Assembly (NCBI RefSeq): GCF_014212125.1
Contig: NZ_JACJVP010000021.1
Coordinates: 1 to 64,000 of the forward strand
Direction: 5' to 3'
DNA length: 64,000 bases
DNA from: Cohnella nanjingensis
GTDB lineage: Bacteria > Bacillota > Bacilli > Paenibacillales > Paenibacillaceae
Shown: positions 45,693-52,363 of the stretch, one piece after another
How positions within the stretch are numbered: position 1 is the stretch's first letter
Layout: every line of letters starts with the position of its first letter
Program-made: the position numbers and the translations under genes
Notes under the pieces: generated by a model
What the model was told of the DNA's origin: nothing
The model's database searches: none
What the model saw: the letters and a program-made list of their open reading frames with translations, nothing else

Positions 45693-45812
45693 CTAAAGGC
45701 AGCGGGCGAAGTCCAGCAAGGCGGTGACGTCGTCGTCTTCCACTGGCAGATTGTTCCGCCACAGATCCCGATGCACCCAGCCTGCCTTCGATTCGCGCAG
45801 CTCTGCCAAGCG
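45693..45812 (-). pseudogene. Remnant of an APH-type phosphotransferase
   Basis: A minus-strand frame ending at the TAG at 45693 reads AELRESKAGWVHRDLWRNNLP then VEDDDVTALLDFARCL. WVHRDLWRNN is the catalytic Brenner loop (H-x-D-L-x4-N) and LLDF the metal-binding Asp motif of aminoglycoside/choline-type phosphotransferases. Upstream the frame runs into the vanZ terminator, so only about 38 codons survive. Confidence 0.65.
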
Positions 45813-45851
45813 AACAAAAGAGCGGCCCGCCTATGGCGGGCCGCTCTGCGA
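45811..45851 (-). terminator. Terminator after the vanZ-like gene
   Basis: Minus-strand AGAGCGGCCCGCC / GGCGGGCCGCTCT around ATA, followed by TTTTGTT. It would end the lasso peptide operon. Confidence 0.88.
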
Positions 45852-45864
45852 GGCCTAACGGGAA

Positions 45865-46404
45865 TTATCGGCGACCGCTCTCGGCCGTGTCCCGGCGACG
45901 GGCGCTTGCGAATCGCCGGTACAGCGCCGATATGCCGAAGCACAAAGCCAGGCTCAGCGCGCCGCCGGCGAGATCGACGAGCACGTCCTGATAGGTCGGC
46001 GTGCGCGCCGGCGTATAGCGCTGGTTCCACTCGTCCAACATGGCGACGAACGCGACGGCCAGGAGCGACAGTGCCACGGCGGCCGCCGGACGGAGGCGGA
46101 ACAGCCGCAGCACGAGCGCGGTCACGGCCGCAAGCACGCCGTACACGAACAAATGGGCGCCCTTGCGGAACAGAAATTCGATCATGCCGTACGGATTGAC
46201 GTCACGGCGATATTCTTTCCCGTCATAGCGGATGTCCACGCCCGGCAGCATCCGTTCCGCTTTTTCGAAAGACAGCGTCTTGCTCAACAGGGGCTGAATC
46301 GTCTGAACGCTGTACGGCTGAGAGGACAGCTTAAAAATGGCGACGACGACGCAGCACAACAGAACGAGCGAGACGCGTCGTCCCCACCTCTTTTTATCGA
46401 ACAT
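45865..46404 (-). CDS. VanZ-like membrane protein
   Basis: 179 residues with about four helices. FLFRKGAHLFVYGVLAAVTALVLRL and VAMLDEWNQRYTPARTPTYQDVLVDLAGGALSLAL are VanZ-type (the E-W/xQ-x-x...R-x-x-x-x-D-x-x-x-N/D pattern). VanZ proteins are linked to low-level teicoplanin resistance; most have no known role. It follows the APS kinase by 24 bp and is the last gene before the terminator, so it belongs to the lasso operon by position; a role in self-protection is speculative. Confidence 0.85.
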   Translation of the reverse strand: MFDKKRWGRRVSLVLLCCVVVAIFKLSSQPYSVQTIQPLLSKTLSFEKAERMLPGVDIRYDGKEYRRDVNPYGMIEFLFRKGAHLFVYGVLAAVTALVLRLFRLRPAAAVALSLLAVAFVAMLDEWNQRYTPARTPTYQDVLVDLAGGALSLALCFGISALYRRFASARRRDTAESGRR

Positions 46405-46428
46405 GATACGGCTCCCTCCTGTCCACCG

Positions 46429-47115
46429 CTAGATTTGCCAAGCCTCGTTCGGCTTGCATACCGGGTCGCCTCGCTCCTTCAGGAAGCCGATCAATGCGGC
46501 GACGCATTCCGCTACCGTACGCCTGTGCGTATCGAGGACGAGCTCGGGACGCTCGGGAACGTCGTAGGGCGCGCCGACCCCCGTGAAGCTCGGGATCTGG
46601 CCGCTCCTGGCCTTCTTGTACAATCCCTTCGGATCCCTTCTCTCGCATTCCTCCAGCGGGCAATTCACGTAGATCTCCGCGAAGTCGCCGCTTCCGAACA
46701 TCTCCCTGACCATCCGGCGGTCCTCGGCGCCCGGGGAGACGAGCGCGGCCAGCACGACGATGCCGGACTCGACGAACAGCTTCGATACCTCGCCTACCCT
46801 GCGCATATTCTCCCGCCGGTCGGCTTCCGAGAAGCCGAGGTCGCCGCACAGGCCGTGACGGACGTTGTCCCCGTCCAGCACGCGGCAAGCGATCCCGCGA
46901 TCATGCAGTTCGCGTTCCAGCGCGAAAACGAGCGTCGATTTGCCCGACCCCGGCAGTCCCGTGAACCACAGTACCCGGCCCGGGTGACCGTTCGCCCGTT
47001 CGCGGTCCTTCCGCGACAAGCTCGAGCGCTGCCAGGTCACGCGCCCGAAGGCGGCGCCCGAATAGTCCTCCTTGTCGGTCCTGCCGGCTATTCCGATCGT
47101 CTCGTTCACGGCCAT
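46429..47115 (-). CDS. cysC: Adenylylsulfate (APS) kinase
   Basis: 228 residues. Makes PAPS from APS and ATP. P-loop GLPGSGKST at 53-61, VLDGDNVRHGLCGDLGFSEADRRENMRRVGEV, and EIYVNCPLEECERRDPKGLYKKARSG, all CysC landmarks; P-Y-x-x-P-E-x-P-E-L follows. GGGAGGGATCGGAC precedes the ATG. Located 30 bp after the lasso exporter gene, far from any sulfate-assimilation genes. PAPS is the donor for the sulfotransferase at 54325-55620, which explains its presence here (inference). No ATP sulfurylase is in the window. Confidence 0.93.
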   Translation of the reverse strand: MAVNETIGIAGRTDKEDYSGAAFGRVTWQRSSLSRKDRERANGHPGRVLWFTGLPGSGKSTLVFALERELHDRGIACRVLDGDNVRHGLCGDLGFSEADRRENMRRVGEVSKLFVESGIVVLAALVSPGAEDRRMVREMFGSGDFAEIYVNCPLEECERRDPKGLYKKARSGQIPSFTGVGAPYDVPERPELVLDTHRRTVAECVAALIGFLKERGDPVCKPNEAWQI

Positions 47116-47145
47116 GTCCGATCCCTCCCCAAGTGATCGCGGACC

Positions 47146-48951
47146 TTATCTGGCGCCCGCCGACGGTTCGCTCCCGCCGCCTGCGGACGTCTCGCCCGTC
47201 AGGCCTTGCCGTTCTACTTCCTTCACGATGGCTTCTCCCCGCTCCAGCACGACGACTTGGTCCGCGCCGCGGATCGTCGACAGCCGGTGCGCGATGACGA
47301 TGATCGTCATCGTCCCTTTGAGCCTGTCGATCGCCTCCTGGATTCGCGCTTCGTTGTCGGCGTCGAGCGCGCTCGTCGCTTCGTCCAGCACGAGGATCGA
47401 GGGCTTGCGGAGGATCGCCCTGGCAAGGACGAGCCGCTGCCGCTCCCCGCCCGACAGCCGGATTCCCCGGTCGCCGACGACCGTGTCCAGCCCTTCGGGC
47501 AGACGCTTGACGAAGTCCTCCGAGGCGGAGAACCGCAGCGCCGTCCACAGCTCGTCCTCGCCCGCGTCCGGCCGGACCGCCAGGAGATTGTCCCGGATGC
47601 TGTCGTGGAACAAAAACGGATCCTGCGCGACGTAGCTAACGGCGTGGCGCAGCGCGAGCCTCCGCTCCCGCAAAGCCGGCTTGCCGTCGATCAGCACCGT
47701 TCCGCTCTCCGGCTCGAGCAGCCCCATCAGCAGGTCGACGAGCGTGCTCTTGCCCGCGCCCGACTTCCCGACGATCGCCGTCATTTTCCCCGCGGGGATC
47801 TGGAGGCACACGTCCTTCAGCGCGTATTCGGCATCGTCCTCGTCGCCGTACCTGAAGTAGACGTGGCGGCACGCGATGCCGTCCTTCACCTGCAGGCCTT
47901 CGGCGCGCTCCGCAGGCTCGGCCTCCGCCGACTCGCAGGCCTCGGCGCTCTCGCGCTCGAGCTGGCGCAAGCTGCGGAACGCGGGGATGGAGGAACCGAT
48001 CTGCTCCGCCCCGGATTGAATCGCGGTGAAGCGGGGCCACAGCCGGGCGAACAGGACGACGATGAGCAGGAGTTCGCCCGCCCCGACGTGCAGCGCCTCG
48101 ACGGCCAAGTACGCGAACAGCGCGATCAACGCGGCGGCCGAGATCTTGTACAGGCTCGCCGTCGTGGCCTGCAGCCGCGCGAAGTCCGCGAAGTTGGACT
48201 CCATCCGGCCGGTCAACGCGCGGAACCAGTCGAGATAAGACGACTCCAGACGGTTGCTCTTGATATCCTTAATCCCGTTAAAATGGTCGGTCAAGCCCGC
48301 GTAATAACGCTGCGACAGCTCGCTCGTCCGGTTGCCGACGTCCTTCGCCCGCCGGATTCTGCGCCGCATGACGAGCGCGATCGCCGCGCCGCAGACCAGC
48401 ACGATCGCCGTCAGCTTCGCCGACAGCCAGAAGGCGATCCCGACCTGGATGATCGTGAAGACGAGCGAGGAGACGAGCTGCAGCAGCAGGTAGGTCGCCT
48501 GGCTGACCCGCGCCAGCTCGGAGGTGAGCAGGTGGTGAAAGTCCGACCGGCGCCGCCGAACGAAAAAAATCCAGTTCGAGCGCATCAGCGCTTCGTACAG
48601 CGTCAGTCGCAGGTGGCGGACGAAGCCCTGCTGCAGCCGGGCGCTGCGGATACTCTGCTCCCGCTGCAGCAGCGCCTGCATCGTCATGACCAGGACGAAC
48701 GCCGCCAGCAGGACGGGCAGGGCGTAGTCCGCGGGCAGGCCGCGGAGCGCTTCGAACCAGTCCCCGGCCAGCGGGAGGCTGCCGGCGCCCGCGTCGTCGC
48801 CGAGCAGGCCCAGCAGGCCCAGCATCGGAACGAGCATGTAGATGCCGATGCCGTCGAACAGCCCGAGCGCGACCATCGCGGCGAGCTGGGCGTACAGCCG
48901 CATCCCCGCGTAGCCGCGCAGTCTGTTCAAGTAATGCCTAAGATCGGTCAT
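47146..48951 (-). CDS. Lasso peptide ABC exporter (D protein)
   Basis: 601 residues, ABC exporter with fused membrane (five to six helices) and ATPase domains. Walker A VGKSGAGKST, Q-loop VAQDPFL, signature RLSGGERQRLVLAR, Walker B ILVLDEATSALD, and H-loop VIAHRLSTI. Membrane region LFDGIGIYMLVPMLGLLGLL. Position after the N gene fits the lasso exporter. The start at ATG 48951 has GAGGG upstream. Confidence 0.9.
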   Translation of the reverse strand: MTDLRHYLNRLRGYAGMRLYAQLAAMVALGLFDGIGIYMLVPMLGLLGLLGDDAGAGSLPLAGDWFEALRGLPADYALPVLLAAFVLVMTMQALLQREQSIRSARLQQGFVRHLRLTLYEALMRSNWIFFVRRRRSDFHHLLTSELARVSQATYLLLQLVSSLVFTIIQVGIAFWLSAKLTAIVLVCGAAIALVMRRRIRRAKDVGNRTSELSQRYYAGLTDHFNGIKDIKSNRLESSYLDWFRALTGRMESNFADFARLQATTASLYKISAAALIALFAYLAVEALHVGAGELLLIVVLFARLWPRFTAIQSGAEQIGSSIPAFRSLRQLERESAEACESAEAEPAERAEGLQVKDGIACRHVYFRYGDEDDAEYALKDVCLQIPAGKMTAIVGKSGAGKSTLVDLLMGLLEPESGTVLIDGKPALRERRLALRHAVSYVAQDPFLFHDSIRDNLLAVRPDAGEDELWTALRFSASEDFVKRLPEGLDTVVGDRGIRLSGGERQRLVLARAILRKPSILVLDEATSALDADNEARIQEAIDRLKGTMTIIVIAHRLSTIRGADQVVVLERGEAIVKEVERQGLTGETSAGGGSEPSAGAR

Positions 48952-48966
48952 CCGCGTCCCTCGCTC

Positions 48967-50139
48967 TCACGTTTGCTGCCGGAACTGTCTCCACAGCCAG
49001 ACGAACGGCCTCAGCGGAAAATAAAGAAAATACAAGGGCCTCGGCAGCGGCAGCGCCTCGGCGTCCCTGAAGCTGGGATAGAGCCGGCTGACCGCGTACC
49101 ACCACTTTTGCCGCGTCGTCTTCAGCTCGAACAAGTACCGCTTGTACGTCTTGGACACTTCGCCCGCGCTCGGATCGGTGGTCAGCACGACGGGGTCGCG
49201 GATGAAGCCGAGCGCGCGATCCGCCAGCGCCCGTCCGCGCCCGGCGGCGAGGATCGGGCGCATCGGGGCCGGGACCGGCGTATGCAGCAGCGCGTCGGCC
49301 AGCACGAGCGCTTGGCTCGTCTGATCGAGGGCGTGGTAGCGCCGGAGCAGCGGAATGATCGCCTCCCAGTCCAGGCCTCGGCGGACCATCCGGTCGATAT
49401 CCGCCAGCCAGCGGAGCCGGAACCAGCCGTGGCGCGCGCCGTGCGTCACGAGATACATGAACAGATGCGCGTCCCCCGGCATATGGAGACCGTCCGAGAG
49501 CGCGCAAGCCTGCCGGTCGCGCCAGAGCGCCTCGAACGGCGGCTCCTTGCCGTTGTCGCCGTTCAGCCGCCAGTGCACCTCCACCTGGATGCCCGTGTTC
49601 GGGTTTGTGAAGGAGACATGGTGGATTTTCCACTTCCAATCTCCGAGACCGTACGGGATCGGCTCGTCCGCCTCGTAGCCGAGCTCCTGGAGCAGGCGCT
49701 CGGCCTGCCTAAGGTCGTCCACGGGAATCAGGATATCGAGGTCTTTGGACGTCCGCAGCGAGATGTCCCCGTACAGCTGTCTGGCCAGTGCCGGCCCCTT
49801 CAGCGCCAGCGAGCGCACGCCCCGCTTCGTCAGCGACCTGCTCACGCGGTCCAGCTCGCCGCTCAGACGGAGCATCCGCCACGTGTTCTGCGTATAGTCG
49901 CCGCTCAGGGCTTGCAGGACATCGGACGGAATCAAGCCGGCGCCGTCCGGATCCGCGTGAATCTGCGGATAGACGCGATGATGGCGGACCAGCTTCACGA
50001 ATTGATTCCAATCGATGTTCGGCAACGGAGGCCCCGGCGGGCCCTTCTCCTCTGGCGCGGCTTCGCTCCGCAGCGCCGTCAGCATCGCGGTCAGCTCCCG
50101 GGGAATAGCGGTCATATCAAGCCCGAGCGCTTGGTTCAT
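48967..50139 (-). CDS. Nucleotidyltransferase-family tailoring protein (PsmN/PadeN-like)
   Basis: About 390 residues. GDISLRTSKDLDILIPVDDLRQAERLLQELGYE carries the D-x-D nucleotidyltransferase motif (nucleotidyltransferase family found beside lasso kinases); HWRLNGDN and LRWLADIDRMV follow. In pseudomycoidin, the equivalent protein was reported to add hexoses to the phosphorylated lasso C-terminus. ATG 50139 has AAGGTGAGAGG upstream. Overlaps B2 by 23 nt. Confidence 0.85.
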   Translation of the reverse strand: MNQALGLDMTAIPRELTAMLTALRSEAAPEEKGPPGPPLPNIDWNQFVKLVRHHRVYPQIHADPDGAGLIPSDVLQALSGDYTQNTWRMLRLSGELDRVSRSLTKRGVRSLALKGPALARQLYGDISLRTSKDLDILIPVDDLRQAERLLQELGYEADEPIPYGLGDWKWKIHHVSFTNPNTGIQVEVHWRLNGDNGKEPPFEALWRDRQACALSDGLHMPGDAHLFMYLVTHGARHGWFRLRWLADIDRMVRRGLDWEAIIPLLRRYHALDQTSQALVLADALLHTPVPAPMRPILAAGRGRALADRALGFIRDPVVLTTDPSAGEVSKTYKRYLFELKTTRQKWWYAVSRLYPSFRDAEALPLPRPLYFLYFPLRPFVWLWRQFRQQT

Positions 50140-50605
50140 GCCTCTCACCTTCTATCTTTTCAGTCGAATAGTCCTTTCCGAATACCGCCACCGTCGTGAA
50201 CATGCGACGCTCCCCGCCTCCGGTCAGATAGACCGGGCCGCTGCGCAGCCAGGCGTGCGCGATCAGATTCCCCTGCTTGTCCTTGGCGGTGCCGAGGTAG
50301 AGCGTGCTGTCCATGCTGCGCCGCTCCAGCATTTTTTTGGCCGCGAGCGCCTGTACGAGGCACTTGCTCTCCCAGAACGTATGGCAGCTCATCACCCGCA
50401 CCGCTTCCGAGATGCTCCGGACGACGCGTTCCGCGGGCAGATCGTGCACGTGCGGCGTCTCGGACATCGGACGGCCAAGCTTCGGCGCGATCCGCTTGAA
50501 CGGCAGCGCCTTCAGGAAGCGCGCCCATGCCAGGAAGAACAGCGCCTCCAGCATGAGCCGCCTGCGCGCCGCGGGCCAGGCCATGAACGTCCTCAGCCGG
50601 CGCAT
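50117..50605 (-). CDS. Lasso leader peptidase (B2, transglutaminase-like)
   Basis: 162 residues. Catalytic cysteine C82 in ESKCLVQALAAKKML, histidine H117 in LIAHAWLR, and a following acidic position give the Cys-His-Asp triad of the lasso B2 peptidases that remove the leader. Its ATG overlaps the B1 stop (TGATG), so both halves of the split B protein are co-translated. Confidence 0.9.
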   Translation of the reverse strand: MRRLRTFMAWPAARRRLMLEALFFLAWARFLKALPFKRIAPKLGRPMSETPHVHDLPAERVVRSISEAVRVMSCHTFWESKCLVQALAAKKMLERRSMDSTLYLGTAKDKQGNLIAHAWLRSGPVYLTGGGERRMFTTVAVFGKDYSTEKIEGERHEPSARA

Positions 50606-50907
50606 CAGAACGAACGTACCTCGATCAGCGATTCCCGGTACATCTGCCTCAGGAACGCGCCGACCTCCCATTCGCAATCCTCCCGATCGACCTCGTATTC
50701 CGCGGCCAGCGCGTCGACCACCTGGCCGATGACGACCGGCGCCGCGATCAGGTCCCAGATTCGGCCGCCGACGCTGCCAAGGTTGTAGTACTTGCCCGTG
50801 CGGGTGCTGAACATGACCTTCTCCCCGTTCATGTCGCTCACCATGTTGCCCTCTGCCCTGACGACGATCCGCCCGGCTTCCATCATGTCCGTCAAGCTTG
50901 CGCTCAT
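50605..50907 (-). CDS. Lasso leader-binding protein (B1, PqqD-like RRE)
   Basis: 100 residues with the PqqD/RRE fold: VSDMNGEKVMFSTRTGKYYNLGSVGGRIWDLI and VVDALAAEYEVDREDCEWEVGAFLRQMYRESLI. Binds the leader of the precursor and presents it to B2. Its ATG overlaps the stop of the kinase gene by 4 nt (ATGA). Confidence 0.92.
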   Translation of the reverse strand: MSASLTDMMEAGRIVVRAEGNMVSDMNGEKVMFSTRTGKYYNLGSVGGRIWDLIAAPVVIGQVVDALAAEYEVDREDCEWEVGAFLRQMYRESLIEVRSF

Positions 50908-51863
50908 GCTCTCAGCTCTCCTCTCTGGTTATAACGAATCAGCGTCTCCGCGAGCTCGCGCGCCGTGAATCCGGCCAGCGGCCGCCACAGCCGGCCGACG
51001 GAGACGCGCGAGGCGATGCCCGACGCCGCGCGGAAATGCCAGTCCGCGAGGCCGAGCCGGGGGATCAGCGCATGCCGGTACGTGTGCTGCAGCATGACGC
51101 GCAGCCGCTCGAGCACGGGCAGCGGGCTGACGCCCATCGCCTCCCCGTCCGACCGCGTAAGCTCGAACACGCCGGCGAGCGGAACGGGTTCGGCGAAGAA
51201 CGATTCGGCGACCGGCACTGCGAACTTCTCGGTCTCCCGGTAGATCGTACGGTACGGCGCCGCATGGATGCCGAGTCCGTCGAGACTCTCCCGCCACAGC
51301 TTCTGCTGCGGATAGGCGGGCATGACGACCGGCCCGCCGTCGGCGCCTGCGGCTACCGCAACGACGTCGTCGCTGACGAGCCGGTGCCCCATGCCTACGA
51401 ACGCTGCGGCCAACGTCGACTTGCCGGCGCCCGAGTCGCCCACGAAGGCGTATGCTCTGCCGCCGATCACGACCGCGCTGCCGTGCAGCGGCAGCAGCCC
51501 TCGGATCATGAGCAGCGCGCCGAGGCACGTGCCGAGCAGATAGACGCGCACCTTTTCGCCGTCCGCGCCGGGCAGCGGCGCGACCGTAACCTGACGCCCC
51601 TCGTCGATGCAGAATACTGCCGTCTCGGGGATGAGGAACAGGAACCGGCTGCCGTCGCGCGTTAGAGAGAAGTTGCTGCCGGCGGCTTCGAGCTCGGCCC
51701 GAAGCGGCCCCGGATCGGCCGTGCCGATCGTAACGTCCGCGGCCTCTTCCGCCGTTCCGTCGCCGGACAACGGCAATTCGGGAAGCGGGATCCGGCTCGC
51801 CATGCGAAGGCCGAAAGCCCTGTGGACCGTCGTCGTTCTTTCGGCCAATGCCGCATCGATCAT
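50904..51863 (-). CDS. HPr-kinase-like lasso tailoring kinase (PadeK/PsmK-like)
   Basis: 319 residues. LPLHGSAVVIGGRAYAFVGDSGAGKST places the P-loop at 142-150, followed by LVSDDVVAV, as in HprK-derived lasso kinases. Such kinases phosphorylate the C-terminal serine of the precursor; the precursor here ends in Ser. ATG 51863 has AAGGA 8 nt upstream and is preferred over earlier starts in the frame (to 51998). Confidence 0.9.
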   Translation of the reverse strand: MIDAALAERTTTVHRAFGLRMASRIPLPELPLSGDGTAEEAADVTIGTADPGPLRAELEAAGSNFSLTRDGSRFLFLIPETAVFCIDEGRQVTVAPLPGADGEKVRVYLLGTCLGALLMIRGLLPLHGSAVVIGGRAYAFVGDSGAGKSTLAAAFVGMGHRLVSDDVVAVAAGADGGPVVMPAYPQQKLWRESLDGLGIHAAPYRTIYRETEKFAVPVAESFFAEPVPLAGVFELTRSDGEAMGVSPLPVLERLRVMLQHTYRHALIPRLGLADWHFRAASGIASRVSVGRLWRPLAGFTARELAETLIRYNQRGELRA

Positions 51864-52079
51864 CGTATTCATCCTTTTCTTTGGGATGATTTCACACGCT
51901 TTGAACGTAAGTAGCCGATCTACTCGCCAAATCTTGCGTACGCGCACACTTTGAGCGCAGGTAGCTGGCAAGACCGCCAACTGTCGATCTACGCGCACGC
52001 ATTTATCGCTATTGCCTCCTGAGCGTCTAACCGCTGCGCGCGCCTCCGCCCGCGATGCGGCCTTTCCGCATCGATAAAG

Positions 52080-52122
52080 AAGTCCTTATACAGTCCGATC
52101 GAACTGTATAAGGACGCTTTGG
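52080..52122 (-). terminator. Hairpin between precursor and kinase genes
   Basis: GTCCTTATACAGT pairs with ACTGTATAAGGAC (52082-52094 with 52103-52115 in plus coordinates), 8-nt loop, followed on the minus strand by TTCTTTAT. It lies 18 bp past the precursor stop. Imperfect U-tract suggests partial termination or 3'-end stabilisation, favouring precursor mRNA over the enzymes (inference). Confidence 0.75.
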
Positions 52123-52140
52123 TGCTTCGAGATTGCCTGC

Positions 52141-52278
52141 TCAGCTCGGCGTGTAGATGTCCAAATCCTCGACCGTGACGAAGTCGATGTCGGTCATGCC
52201 TTTGCCGTACATCGTCTCGCTGACGTTCAGCGTTTCGAGTTCCGGCGTTTGCCATTGTTGCTTTGCACGATTTTCCAT
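52141..52278 (-). CDS. Lasso peptide precursor (paeninodin-like)
   Basis: 45 residues. Leader of 23 residues with W9-x-x-P12-E-L14 and the T22 at position -2 of the core. Core of 22 residues begins YGKGMTDID and continues FVTVEDLDIYTPS. Candidate macrolactam acceptors are D7 or D9 of the core; D9 would give a nine-residue ring as in paeninodin. Terminal Ser fits the kinase. ATG 52278 follows a strong AGGAGG 8 nt upstream, itself part of a duplicated 15-bp segment. The frame before the ATG (to 52371) is not coding. Confidence 0.92.
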   Translation of the reverse strand: MENRAKQQWQTPELETLNVSETMYGKGMTDIDFVTVEDLDIYTPS

Positions 52279-52308
52279 AGTTATCACCTCCTTAGTTATC
52301 ACCTCCTT
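52279..52308 (-). repeat. Tandem duplicate of the precursor ribosome-binding site
   Basis: The 15-bp segment AAGGAGGTGATAACT occurs twice head to tail directly before the precursor ATG, giving two perfect Shine-Dalgarno sequences. Confidence 0.95.
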
Positions 52309-52363
52309 TACAAACGGTGTTGGATCGATTCGAAAGGTTAACGCGCGAAGCCTTTCGGCCCCG

